Notes under the pieces: model-generated
The model's input: only the letters and a program-made list of their open reading frames with translations
Database searches by the model: none
What the model was told of the DNA's origin: nothing
NCBI GenBank assembly: GCA_028583605.1
Contig: CM053330.1
Coordinates: 25,065,233-25,129,232 of the forward strand
Origin: Dastarcus helophoroides
Lineage: Eukaryota; Arthropoda; Insecta; Coleoptera; Bothrideridae
Reading direction: 5' to 3'
DNA: 64,000 nt
Shown here: piece after piece, positions 35,661 through 48,505 of the stretch
Position numbering within the stretch: position 1 is the first letter of the stretch
How the letters are laid out: every line of letters starts with the position of its first letter
Position numbers and translations under genes: made by a program

Positions 35661-37386
35661 TAAAAATTTCTTTTCTATTGCCGGCTAGCAATGAAGGAAA
35701 GGAGAAAAAAAACCCCTATTTGTTTCAGGTTGAGGATCGCTTAATCCCTCTGTAGTGGCTCACTTTGCTATCTGCGTGATAAACGCCAGGCGAAAAAGAG
35801 AATTTTAAAAAAAAAAGTAAAACTGAAAAGTTTTAAAGGTCAATAGTTTCTGGAAGCATTTCTACTAAGAATTCATATCGCAACAATATAAAAAGGAGGA
35901 ACCTAAATAACTGATTCTCTATGAAACTCTTAAGAGCACAAGGTTTACTAAATAACAGAAAAAAAAAGGATCATGTGGTACGTTACCACTCATTTCTTAG
36001 AGACACTGGTTCTTTTTTTACGAGAATTAGGAGATGGATTCTGCTGGAATGGTGGTCTTTTTTTTATCTTAGGGGACGTATCAGAGAGCAGCTTTTCATA
36101 GAACCACAATCTGGTGCGAACATGCATTCTCAACCATATTTAGTGTAGATATGGTTCTCAACCAGTTATCGATCTGCCCATTTTCTTACAGGGGCAGAAA
36201 ATATTACAAAAAATCAACCGAAGACAAAACAATAGGGGAAAGTGAAACCAAGATCCACAAAACAGGGTAACACGGCAACTACAAGTTGTATCAGGGAGCA
36301 CAAAAACAGTGATAATTGATCTTACGACTTACTAATAAATGTAACAATTTTTCATCCACAAACTACCCTAATGATCACATATCGGGTGCTATTAAAACCA
36401 CATTTATTTAAAAAAATTCTTCTTCGTGACTAGAAACCAGACACGGTAGCGCACCGTCGAAGAGCTCCAAACCAACTGAGCTCACGTTTTCCAAAACAAT
36501 GGCATAAATGCAATATTTTACACCCAGTATATAACGTTGGTTGAGTGCACATTACCATCAAATGTATGTCTGCAAGGTTAAAAAATGTTAGCGGACATTG
36601 TTAATTAAGTTCCCTTGACCGTTGGAAAAGTAAAAACAAATCGAGCCTATTACTAGAGACCGGATTTAGGCACGATCAAATAAGGTAAAAAGGTGGGAAA
36701 AATGTGAAATTAGGTAAAAAAAACAAGCTAAAATAGGCACTAAAATGGCAAAATACGCCAAAAAAAAGGCAATAAAAGGTCAAAACCACAAGTAACAAGA
36801 TAAAAAATTATTGACTATTTTGAATATTGCTCTTTCCCTAATTACAATTATTTTCCATTTTGAAATTTATGCCTCTCCACAGCAATAAATCCTCATATAA
36901 TTTAAAAAGTTTGTCTCTACATCGTCAGACAATGTCCAAATTACCTCATTCTCATTCGGTAACGAGCTGTTGCTTTCACCATCATTAGTGTAAATGTAGT
37001 CAAAGTCTTTAATATCTTCAAAAGATGTATATTTTCAAAGAATGTACATCTTTTTCAATATTACCTATTCTTGGAAGAGAAAAATAATGCAGCAAATTAT
37101 TTCTACGATAAAAATCACAAATAACCTACTTTCTCGTAGTTTCTTCTCCAAGTTATTTTGCACTAAAAAAATAACGAAAATTGGGACTACTTAATTAATC
37201 TAGAGTTTTATTTAAAATGTTTACACGTTTTTTAAAAGAGCTTGCCTGATAGATTTCTTTTTATTTATTGTTATTATTTTTTTTGATTAACGACAAATAT
37301 AATGTTGCATAACATAAGATTTTCTACATGTAATTGAAATTAACAAAATATTTTTTTATGCACAAAAAAATATTTGCTATGATATA

Positions 37387-39765
37387 CGAAGACAAATCAA
37401 ATATGAATCGGAAATTGTTTTTAAAAATTTATTAATACAAGATACATATATAAATGTTATTCACTATTTTTCTACATAATCTCCTGATTTTGTTATGCAT
37501 TTTTTCCAACGGATTGGGAGTTTTTTAATGCCATCACCATAAAAAGAAGGGAGGCGTGTTTGCAGCCAATTGTGCCCAAATGTCTCAACAACAGCATCAT
37601 CAAGGAATCACTCACCTCCTACAGTTTTTTTCAGTGGCCCAAACATATCATAATTGCATGCGGATTATAAGGAAGGTGTTCTCATGTTGCCCATTGCATT
37701 TCCTCTAGTTTTTGATGTGTCAGATTGCCTGAGAGAGGGAGTACCATTGTCGTGAAGCAAAATCACATTCCTGACTAAAAATTTGCACTTCTTCCGCCAA
37801 TACACACGGTAACTGGCACTAGTAGGCAGCATTAACCGTACGACATTCATCCAGAAAATCGACTTGCATAACTTGTTTAAAATTCAAAAACACTCTCGTA
37901 AGAACTTTTCCAGCTGAGAGGCGAGTTTTTTTTTTTTACTTTTGCTTGTTTACATTCAGAGGTGTAATGGTGGACCCAAGTCTTCTCATTACATGTAAAG
38001 ATACGTTGCAAAAAACCATCACCTTCACGTTAAAAACGTCCAAGATGGAGCTGACAAATCTTCAGACTTGTTTTTTCAGTCAAAAGAAAGTACCAATCTG
38101 GCAAAATTTTTTCGAAATTACAGCTCATCTGTAATAATGGATTGAGCCGAGGCGCTCGAGAAAACAAGGCCTGCAGGCATCCCTTCTCCAACACTGATAC
38201 GTCACACTCTCAGGCCGAATTGGGTACTATCGTCATATATAACAAGTTTTACATACCATAGTTATTTGTTATAAATATTTAACAAAATTTCATATATAAT
38301 AATTTTCAATCAATATTTATATACATCAAAATATTTTACATAATTTTAGGTAAAACTTAGTTTTTGTTTATACTTGTTTGGGGCCAATAATCTTTATTAA
38401 TTTTTGTAAATCATATTATGTTCAAGTTAACCCCAGTCTATCAGACATCTGTAATTACCAGAAGTATTTCAAGACAAAATATTTGCTACCGCGGTGAGAA
38501 TAATGAATTATTAAAATATATTACTTTAATAGATACGTGTGGCCAAAAGAAGATTTTGTAACAGTGGTTATTAATTCATTTTTAATTTTCCAAATATTAT
38601 CCGAGAAATATGAGTTAAAGTTTTTCAAAGTTCAGTCACAAAAGAGTTTTTTTATTAAAGTTTGTATAAAGGTTCTACAAAATATGTCATTATTAGTAGC
38701 ACAAAATAATAAAATGAGAGTCAGTTGTCTGGTAAGGAGTAGCAATAAGGGGAGGTTGCAGGCCACTGAAGAAAATGCTAATAATTTGAAAATAAAAAAA
38801 ACTATTTTAATATCACTTATGTATGCATATTCACAATTTGTGACTGTAGTTTCAACAGTTACCTCATAAATGACCTAACTGTTAAAATTGCAGTCACAAT
38901 TTGTAAATAATAAATGCATATAAGTAATTTTAAAACAAAGTAATGTTTTTATTTTTCAGTTATTAATACCAAATATCATAAAATATTGTTCAAAATTGTT
39001 CTAAAGGCTTATTTTTTGGTAATTAAATAACTAAATAAACATATAAGAGCAATGAATTAGAGGCAGAGTGATTTGTCGAATTTCACTGGATTTATTATTT
39101 TTATTTCTACATACTTATTTGCTCTACACTCTACACTATTTATTTTTGGTTGTGTCTAATACTTTCCGTTTTCCTGATGGGTATATATTAATAAATTGTA
39201 TCAAATAGAATATTTTTGTCATTTTAAGCCTTGCCAATGCATCGAAACGCATATAATATCTTGGTTATCTTTGTTATCTCGAGCGCCTCGATTGAGCACT
39301 ACCATAGCTTACCCCTATCTGAGTTGCAATTTCACCAACAGTTAAACGGCGATCACCTTCCAAAAGGCGTCAAACAGCGTTAATGTGGAGACACTGATCC
39401 GAGGACGACGGACATGGGGTTCATTTTCAACTTGAGTTCGTCCTTCCAAAAGTTTTTTGTGTTATTCATACACTGGAGTTTTCTTCAAACAGGTGTCCTT
39501 AAACTGTGCTTTTAATCTACAAAAAATTTCGGCGGACTTTACACCTTCAACGGCAAAAAATGTAATAATAATGCGCTGCGCAACGTGCGGATAAATCTCT
39601 TACTCACTCATTGCATTTACAACTGACGAACGGCGAGAACGGAATTCGCTTGAGCGCAGGAAGTCACGTGATATCCTTATCTAACATGTCTAAGAGTATG
39701 CGCACACTACCGACCCCCTTATGGCGACATGATAGAAATTCTGGTTCATATTTGATTTACCTTCG
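37387..39765 (-). mobile_element. mariner copy 3, full-length with both TIRs, split by an insertion
   Basis: TA/CGAAG at the left (37385) and CTTCG/TA at the right (39765) frame TIRs with AAATCAAATATGAA(C/T)C. The minus strand encodes decayed mariner transposase: the N-terminal half in 39291-39765 and the C-terminal half in 37387-38147. First-Asp region: CNEKTWVHHY, with Asp changed to Asn and an inserted Lys codon. Second-Asp region: LLHDNGTPS. An internal deletion is visible near 37830. The two halves are separated by the 1143-bp element at 38148-39290 and join base-for-base when it is removed. Confidence 0.85.
38148..39290. mobile_element. 1143-bp TIR element of unassigned superfamily inside mariner copy 3
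   Basis: The left end CGAGGCGCTCGAGA and the right end are perfect inverted repeats over 14 bp, extending to about 20 with one mismatch (AAACAA versus TAACAA). The host sequence ATTGAGC (or GATTGAGC if the last base is shared) is duplicated on both sides, giving a 7- or 8-bp target duplication. A 110-codon + strand frame at 38537-38869 has no recognisable domain. It is probably a non-autonomous element. The 7/8-bp duplication would suit P, hAT or Dada-like enzymes, but the termini do not let me choose. Confidence 0.75.
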
Positions 39766-40518
39766 TAATTTATAATTTAACTTGTTACAACAAATTTTTG
39801 AACATCTACAATTAAATGATTTTTTTCCAGTTGACTTTGAACTATGAGCACTTTGCCTGGCTGGAGGCATTTTTCACACAAGTGCTCTTTACACAAGACA
39901 GTTCAAAGATAAATTTAAAAAACATGAATATTCTTTCTGTAATTTTATCATTTTACCTCAACATATGTTTTTATTCAGAAATTAATATACTTTAATTGTC
40001 CTGTGTCACAATAGCAGATAACATTTAAAACGGTCTGAGTGGGTCATAAGTGTAATTGTTTTTTAATTACATTGCTGGGAAATTTATACTTGAAGCTTTT
40101 TCTTTTTGGTGTCGGCTTAGAAGCGGCTGCCCATTTGCGGCTGTTACTTCATTTGGCCCACATGCGGCCGAGATATTTTCTATCTGCCATCAATCGGCGC
40201 ACTTGCGGCTGGAATTAAAGCGTCATTAGTAATTAGTCACCATTTAGTCAAATATTCATAACAATAAAGCATAAATCAATTAGTATAGAAACAAAAATAA
40301 TCAAGAGGATCTTGAAGAAGCTGCCACACAAGCTTTGATCGCAGAATTTTCAAAATCCGTACAAATTTCAGGATTCAGGGTGTCTCCTTGGCGTTTCTTC
40401 GGCTCAGCGATATTAAATATGGGTGATTAACTATTATGGAAAATCCACCAAATAATCTAATACTGGATGTCTTTAAGGATTATTTTCTTACTTGAATACA
40501 AAAAATTAAAGAAATATA

Positions 40519-41817
40519 CAGGCTGGACCATAAGTAATGGTACACAGAGCAAGAGTAGATTTTTCGTATAAAAATAAGGTGATATAGCCACATTTGACTT
40601 ATACCAAAAGTTGATATTAACAGAGATACAGAATGTCAAAGTTGAAAAAAAAAATTGTGATTTTTTCGCATAACTGATGAACACATTTCACTGTAGACAA
40701 GAAATTTGGCATAAGGGGGTTTCTTTGGTCAAAAAATTCTAATTTGCTAACAGATTGTCAGTAACTCATAGGGGCGCCACTTGCGCTACCTTGTATGTTT
40801 CTAAAGCATCATAACTTTTTTGTGCCTTCATGTACACTTATTTTAGATGGATATTATTATTTACCTACATTTTTTACCTAAAAAAGGTATACTTTCTAAA
40901 TGTTGATACAAGTAACCGTTTTCAAGATATTTGCTTTCAAAGTTTGCCGTACGTTTATTTTAAGTTATGTAAATGAGAATTTTTCGCAGTAGGTTTCAAA
41001 ATAAAAGTAACAAAACTGACTCTAAAATAGTTTATATTAAATATTACTCTACTGATATTATTAATACACATATTTTTTAAATTTCTAAAGCAGATTTAAA
41101 TAAAATACCAAAACAAAATTTATTTTCAAAAATAAGTATGTGGGAAATGACATTTTTCATGTAAAGCGATTGTAAATAATTAAAAATCTGGCTGCCTTTT
41201 ATTGAAATTCATCTCCAAATATCTGCTTTGACCACCCAGGCTATTAAAATTTTCTTGTATGGACTCAGAGATCATATCTCACATCTCTATGTCAGAAAAT
41301 AAATTACGTCTTAATTTTTTGGATTTTCTCTACTGAGATTTTTAAAATTTAAGTAATAATATTATCAGAAAAGTGATATTTGACATAAATTAGTTTCAAA
41401 GCTGTCTTATGATTAATATTTTGAAAACAGTTGCTCGTATCAACTTTCAGAAAGTACACTTTTTTACGTAAAAAAGATGGAGAAATAAAATAACCCATTT
41501 AAAATTAATATACCATAAAAGTTATGATGATTTAGAATTATACAGGATAACGCAGGTAGCGCCCCCTATCAGCTATTAGTAATATGTTTGCAAATTAGAG
41601 TTTGTCGACTTAAGAAACTTCCTTGTGCCAAATTTCGTACCTATATTACAATTCATTCCATAATTATACGAAAAAATCGAAATTTTTTTTTCAACTTTGA
41701 CACCCTGTATCTCTGTTAAAATCAACTTTGGGTATAAGCTAAATGTCGCTAAATCACATTATTTTTATTCAGAAAATCCACCATTGCTCTGTGTACCATT
41801 ACTTATGGTCCAGCCTG
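40519..41817. mobile_element. 1299-bp TA-flanked foldback element without transposase
   Basis: TA/CAGGCTGGACCATAAG at the left and the exact inverse at the right, identical for the first 34 bases. Similarity continues through most of the element: GATACAG(A/G)(A/G)TGTCAAAG, AAATTTGGCA(T/C)AAGG and TGATACAAGTAACCGTTTTCAA versus its diverged inverse near 41430. The whole element is therefore a large palindrome with a centre near 41168. Terminus and TA target fit a Tc1/mariner-type MITE. Confidence 0.75.
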
Positions 41818-43399
41818 TATGTTTAAAAAAATTAAACTTTATCTGATAGCCAATAAACGTCATTTGGTTATTGTGCAGTTTCAATCTCAAGTGCATCGGT
41901 TGATAGCACGTAGAAAATATTCCAGGCGCATCTGCACCGATCTGCGTTGGGTTTACGTCATAGCCGCAAATGGGCCGACCGCATCTGGCCCGTTTTCTTA
42001 TTGTTATATTATGATGGTCAAAAACCGCTGGATATATCATAACCCTTATTTTATCAAGTACACATTTTTGTCTAAATTTTTTAGAACTGCAAATAAACTT
42101 GAAAAACCCACAAAAAGGGTTAAATAGGCACGAAATGTTTTCAAAATGCGCCCAAATCAGGCAAAAAACAAGCGAAATTAAAATTTAGGCAATAACGCAT
42201 GAAAAACGCCAAAAAAGGTGAAAAGGTAGGATCATGGGATTTTGCCTAAAATCCGGCCTCTAATAATTACCCCCCCGTCAGACGGTTATCAAACATGCTT
42301 TTAATCTATGCATAGTAAATGCGAATTTCAGCTCCGTTTGTCTATGGCCCTTTTGAGGCGCGCTTATTACATTATGCACTATGAATGTAACGGCGGAACG
42401 TTTGATGTCGACAGGACATATTTCCCACACATCTGAATACACTTCCGCGAAATTCGCATGAATAAAAGAAATATGAAAATTCCTGCTTCCTTTTCCTTCG
42501 ACCTTTCGCGCACAAGACAAAAGGGGAAATGCGAGATTTATGGAAAATGCCCTTTGCTGCGATATTTACCCTCGAATAATGATAAAATTTTAACGTATAC
42601 GTAACTGATCGAATGCGAGTTGTGGAATTATTCACTTCGTTGTTGTAACTCAACGCCGAGGCCATTACGTACCCCCATAATATAGTTTAATGTTTTAACA
42701 TCCACATTAGATGGAATAACGACTGAATATTTTCAGTTATTACTTTCCATGATATTAAGTAAACCTAATAAGATACAAAAAATTGCATTGACTGTAAATA
42801 ACTCTCTAAGGATTTGGATGAAGGGATATCAGTTAAAAAGAATGAAAGCGGTTTAAAACATTTTTGAAATTTGATGGAAGATTCATAGTGAGTAATAAAA
42901 TGACCTAAAAGAAATTTTAGCAAAGTTAAAATACCAAAAAATTACTAAAAATTTGAGATATTACAAAAGAAACAATTGATAAAAGAAATGCTTTTTAAAT
43001 TTGAAGGTTCGAAAGGGCATTTTAGATTACATCAACTCGTCTAAGAAACCAAATACTTAATCTTCTGGTTCTGATAAATATTCCAACCTACCTGCCCGTG
43101 GATTAAGGGATTATTGCAGAATTTGAACATGACAAGTACAAATAAAAATTGCAACTTAATTATAATTTTTCTCTCATTAGAAATTTAATTTACATCCCAC
43201 GTCGTGTTGCCCGCAGCGCGAGAAAAAAACTTGAGAATGTCGAGCCCCAGAACCTTAAGCTGATAATTATCTATCCTTACAATTGACCATGATACTTTGA
43301 ATATGACAGATTACAAATATAAACTGCTGCTAAATTATTAATTTTTACATTCGAAAAGTTTGATAACGGAGAGCGAACTTCGTTAACTGATGCAGCGGC

Positions 43400-43830
43400 G
43401 TATTTTTTTCAAACATCAAACAACCCACGAACGAATTAACTAAATTAAAAAAAAAGCTCCGCGTCAACTTGTTCCATTAGAAATTCAATTTCCGTCCCGC
43501 ATCGGTGCGAAAAGGGCATGAGGCGGTCGCGCCCCATAAAAGCTCTTATAAACAAATATCAAAGATGCGGCCCGATGCCGTCGACATAAATTGGGGCCCG
43601 TCCGAACCGCATTTGTATTCAAGGCGACCGTCTCGGATAGACGAGGTGTGAAACTTGTCATACGGAGCCGCGCTGAAGAAATCCGAAATGGCAGACGAGC
43701 ATCTTGTCACATAATGGGGATTTTGACGACGCGAAGACGTTTTTGCGAAACTCCTGCTTTCATTGAATTCGATTCGGGGGGATGGAAATGTTCCCCCGAA
43801 ACGTCAAACGTTAATACCTAGCGTCAAGGC
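43400..43830. other. GC-rich intronic island of unknown role
   Basis: This stretch is much richer in G/C and CpG (GCGGTCGCGCCCC, CCGTCGACAT, GGGGCCCGTCC) than its surroundings. It lies 400-800 bases upstream of the exon at 44222. The 76-codon frame across it has no family features and no splice phase that fits the gene. It may be a conserved regulatory island. Confidence 0.3.
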
Positions 43831-44221
43831 GCTGAAATTACCCAAGAAAAACGTCAGGGGGATATTCCCTTTGGGAGTCTTAAATCATATTGCATTGGAA
43901 AATCTTCTTTTTTAAAGAAGGTAAATTCGGCTTAATGTGAGAACTGTTGAATTTTTTGTAGGATTCAAGTCGTTTTATTGGATTTTATCATCTACTCGTA
44001 AACATCCAATAAAACACTGCTGGGTATTTGTTAGATTGCTTTCGATTTCCTTACTTAGGTTAACTTGGCTTGAGGCGATTTCTTATACAATACTGCTTCT
44101 GTTGAAAATTGTAAACGTCCGCCGCCACATTGCCGCTTTAAAGCTTTACGGTTGAAAGTTAATTTGTAGTCAAGACCATCAACGCGCCAGCATATTAGAT
44201 TGTAGTGCGCTTTGGTTGCAG

Positions 44222-44420
44222 GATTACAACGACGATATTAGACAGGAACAGATGTGGGAAATGCAAGTGCTGTCAAGCCAGAGGAACAACAACAAAGGGG
44301 ACGAAGGCGGTTCGAGCTCGGGAGCTGAATTCGCCGACGACAGATTGAGCGGTGAAGCCAATGAGGGGGACGCCGACAATTCGCAGGACGAACATCCGGC
44401 TCTTAGAGGAGTACAACCAG
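44222..44420 (+). CDS. KHDRBS-like: KHDRBS-like gene, exon after the KH domain (QUA2-like start, acidic linker)
   Basis: This exon continues the KH exon in phase 0 across an intron of about 39.8 kb. It begins DYNDDIRQEQMWEMQVL, matching the segment that follows the KH domain in KHDRBS proteins (compare the MDDICQEQ segment of Sam68). The rest is a low-complexity acidic and Ser/Asn-rich linker (NNNKGDEGGSSSG, then DDRLSGEANEGDADNSQDE). The acceptor is TTGGTTGCAG at 44221. The donor is CCAG/GTAGGT at 44421, leaving one base (phase 1). Local GC and codon use are clearly higher than in the AT-rich intron around it, which supports a real exon. An alternative donor four bases downstream would change the frame and fits the next exon less well. 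Confidence 0.88.
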
Positions 44421-47400
44421 GTAGGTAGGCAAATAATTATCCATCGCTTTAGGGTAGGTTTAATCTTGCACTAAGAGGATTGTTTATGTCTTCTCTTAGA
44501 AATGTTATACCTCCTTATCCAAAAAGTTTATATTTCCTTGAACCTTTGCGAGCACACTCATTGTCGACTCGCGTTATCTACATCAAGGATTCTTATGTTA
44601 TGTAGGTTACATAATCAACACATTTCGTAACTAAACCTTTTTCTATTACTTTATTGCTTGAATGCCTTCTTTCACTTGCCTTTAACTATGGTATATAACT
44701 TATGATTAGCTACGAGATCGCAACTGAAAAAGAGTTTCTGTCTTCTTATGCTATAATCCACTACTGTTGAGCCTTAAACTGCTTACGCCAAATAATGAAT
44801 TAAATTGTCACCTCTGCTTAAGCGTCAAAACCCCTGTCTGTAAAGAGCCATCGGTCTTTGATCAAGAGATTTTATGCCTCCATTAGGCTAAGAGAAGATT
44901 CAATTATCTCGACGTATTGTGGTCTAACCTAATATGCACTCAAATGGCAAACTCATTTCCCCCATCACCTCACCATTAAATTTACTACTTGCGCCCTAGA
45001 GCACGCAAATATATGTAGCGACAGAATTCATGAACACCGAGAACGACAATTATAAATAGTGAGAAGCACTTCGCCTTTATTATATGGGGAAAATAACAGT
45101 GGTATTTGATGAGATTTACGAACCGTTTCACACTCGTAAAATTCATGGATTATAAATTTCTGAAGCGCAAGCATCTATGCTGCCATATGGAGGGTTTCAT
45201 AAAATGGACTTACTTCCATTTAATGCCCCTTGCGTTCATGTAATGCCTAATTTTAATGTTATTCTGCCAGCGCGGGCGATAGCATTTAGGCACAATGTTC
45301 TGTTTATCACCTGTAGGGCGAATTCAGATTTTTTTTCTCTTCTATTGAAAGTGGATCATATTCAAGATCTAGGCATTTTTTTTTTATTTTAAAAAATCTA
45401 TGTATTACAAAATTAGTCTTGTAATATTTTTCATGGTGACCACTTTTTTTTTAGTTCAATTCCTTTGAATTCCATATTTCCCTTAATTCACTAAAATGTT
45501 TTTAATAATGGTTGGTCATTCATTTTTATTAGGTTTATTGATTTGTATTTAGAATGCAAAGTTTTTCATACATTTTTATTTAATTTTATTGAATTTTTAT
45601 CATTCCAGTGATATAATATCGATAAAGCCAATTGATTATTCATTTCGCTTTATTGTCACTAATATTTTTTGATAAACGAAAACCACACATTTATTTGGAC
45701 TGCCCTTATATTTTTCTAACAACGAAGAGTTGAGAATGGATCAATAACCAAATAGGATTTAATTCATATTGCTTCTTCTTGTCGCTCCATTAAAATGCAA
45801 TTGTAAGTTTTAAGAACCAACATTTATTAATCAAAAAAAAAGAAAAATTATTTGTTTTTACTATCATTAAAAATAGAATTAACTGAGTTCCTATAACTCA
45901 CGTCTATTTATACACTTCAGAGAATTCGAGTTCTAGAGAGATCTAAAAGAAATACCTGCGTCAGCTTATGAATCATTCTTAGATTTGACTTCCTACATCA
46001 ATAAGTGAATAACTCCGAGCATTTTTGGAACTATTGTCACATTTTAAACAGCTATAACATTTAAACTTATAAACATTACTTATATACTAATATCTAATTA
46101 GATATACACTACAAACTCCGTTACAATTTAAAAATTACTATTGCATAAAGGACTAATCAAAAGATGTGTACCCTAAAAGGACAGATTAATAGTGATTTAC
46201 TTTGAAAAGGCATCAACTTTTCCAAGCGAAGAAGGTAAGTAAATTGCTGGTCCCCTGGAAACTCACTCAGCTTTTAGTCACTCCGCCTTTAAAGCAAACA
46301 ACAAATTTTACATAATCCAAGACCCTAAATAATGAAAGATTTAAGAGTCGACAAGCAACTGAGTTATTTGGCCATTAAATATTTAAAACCTCCCCCTTTC
46401 AATCTACGATGAACTGAAGGAGATTTAAAGAAAAGACGTAAAATCACTCTCCACGCCCAGCAGATGATTAACTCCGTTTTTGGCAGAAATGTGGAGAATG
46501 CCGTATATGTGCCTTAATTTTACAAGCCGCCACATACCACGACGAAAGTCTCTCGCTTGTTTATAAGCAAACCTGAAACATGCAATGAAGTGTCGTAACC
46601 CCGCTGCGCCAACACAAAACATTCCAAGCCGCCGAGCAACGGGCCAGTTAATTATTAAATTAAGTATGGATTATAAATTCTGGAAGGTTTTCGCTCCACC
46701 TGCCAGGGCGCCCCTCTCGGACTGCCTGAAGTTAATAATTACGCAGTGTGATTAAATTACATTTAACAAGCGGATTCATTATTACGCAGATTTTGAGAGA
46801 AGGGGACAGCATATCTCGCAACAAGGGGCCCCATTAATTCGACAGCGAGTTTGCTTTGTTGTGGTGTCTTTTGAATTCCCCCGCAATCTTTAGGTTTCTT
46901 CTCTTAGCGATTATTACGTGTATAATAAAACGTAAATGCTTTTCTGGTCCCTTCAACGTGATGCTTGTAATGAATTCCGTTCAAATTGTTTAATTACAAA
47001 TTGATAGCGCAGTAAGATTTGGTTTTATAAAAACTAAAATAGTTTGTGGATAAACTGGTAGACTTAGTAGTGAGTCGAAGAAGTTATGGCAGATGATCCA
47101 TCACTGTCACGACCTTAGTCTCATTTTAGTTTATTCTTAGCAGTTAATTTTTCAAACTTCTCCCCTAATTATATATAGTTCTCTTTAATTCTCAACGTCT
47201 GGAATATTTACGATCTGACAGAGGGTCCCTTTTTATTATTCTTTGCGGGCAGTATCTTGGTCGAGAAAACGCGACCTTTCGACCTCTCTTTTTGCATGAA
47301 CGACAATTTAAGTTTGTGTATAAATTACCCGTTGATAAATTATTTTTACAGGAAAAAAGTTGCCCGCGCTCTTAAATGGCCACACGAACAAATTAGGCTG

Positions 47401-48505
47401 GTTGTTATTCCTTTCGTGTAATTCCATCGGCGTTTCGGCCCCTTCTAATGGCGTTGCCGTCCCGGCACTTTCAATGCAACCGATGGTCTAAATATTTAAA
47501 ATTAATTCATGCAAATTGTGTTTGCATAAATTTGCGTGGCAATGTGCCGACTTTTTTGTCGTGTAAATATTAATTAGGTTTTACAATGATCCCATTCTGT
47601 GGCTGCACATAATGGTTGTGTGCTTTGTTTGTGCAACGATGGAAATGGGAGAACGTCGATGCAACCAGAAATAGTCAGATTTTCCTCAAATGCAAGCGTG
47701 GAATTCACAAGAATATATGAGGCTGTACTTGTTGAACTTGCTCACCTCAAATGTTCTTAGAGTCGTATTTGGTGGCGGTATTTATCAAATATAAAGTAAA
47801 GTGAGCAGCAGCCTGTCAATTACTGGAGGTAGGTTACTTGTTTGCCAATTAGTTATTTGCTAGTTCTAAGCTTTACAGCTATGGATATTTATTTTCACAA
47901 TATTCGTTTCTGAAGTTTAGGGCGACAAGCACTTGATGTTTGCCAAAGAGCGTATGTTAATGTGGCCTTTAGATGCAAATACTCACAGTTTATTAAAAGC
48001 ATTTGCAAGTAATATAGCAATTGTGAATTTGATTTCAAGAGTATACAATTCCATGATATGAACACTATAATTATAATTCACTTAACTATCAGACTATCTG
48101 GCTAACTAACTAACCAACTGACTAACTGAGGAAAAGACGACTGCGTATTTATCGGTACCGTTCCGGTTTCTAGAACGGAACTTTGCACAGATAAGGCTTA
48201 TTGCTTGCGGAAACATCTAGAGCGCTTATCTGCCATATGATTCATTATCGCGGCCGCTTTCCATTATCAAATCTTCCTAGAGAGTTCCTTACACAATCAC
48301 TAATACAAATTTTATAACTGCATTTTGTTACAATACATTACACTAGTAACTAACATCGAATTATCGTATTCAGTAATGCATTTTACATTAGACGTGAATT
48401 TTTCTAAGGAGCCTCCATTATTTGTACGTCAAATATTGTGTATGTTAAAAGTGAGATTCTTCTGAGATTTAAAAAGGTCACTTATCGCGTTGTCCGTTGT
48501 TTCAG
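44421..48505 (+). other. Intron between KHDRBS-like exons, mostly unique sequence
   Basis: This intron runs from GTAGGT to TTTCAG. No transposon was recognised in it. The part from about 46380 to 47680 has a more balanced base composition than the rest and reads as unique DNA without a long open frame, so it could hold conserved regulatory sequence. That is inference only. Confidence 0.7.

Larger units (their letters stand above)
36654..42262. mobile_element. hAT-like element, 5.6 kb including two nested insertions
   Basis: The left end TAGAGACCGGATTTAGGCA and right end (reverse-complemented) TAGAGGCCGGATTTTAGGCA begin with the hAT-typical TAGAG. The flanking bases share ATTAC (CCTATTAC on the left, ATAATTAC on the right), a plausible decayed 8-bp target duplication. 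GGCAA and GGTAAAA subterminal words recur at both ends (36680-36790 and 42100-42230). Taking out the nested mariner and foldback leaves about 1.9 kb. A minus-strand remnant at about 36885-37020 (DFDYIYTNDGESNSSLPNEN) may be a transposase C-terminus, but I do not recognise it with certainty. Confidence 0.6.
4379..44221 (+). other. Giant intron of the KHDRBS-like gene
   Basis: This intron is bounded by GTGAGT at 4379 and TTGGTTGCAG ending at 44221, and joins two exons whose protein sequence is contiguous in the family. It carries nearly all the LINEs and DNA transposons described separately. Stretches in it with nothing recognisable beyond simple AT-rich DNA are roughly 4380-5860, 13340-14580, 14800-15900, 19100-19830, 22480-23400, 28750-30170, 30280-31800, 32830-35330, 35410-36650 and 42270-44220. 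Confidence 0.85.

Noticed and set aside
43591..43821. 76-codon frame in the GC-rich island, considered as an alternative exon
   Set aside because: No family resemblance, and its phase does not fit between the KH exon and the exon at 44222.
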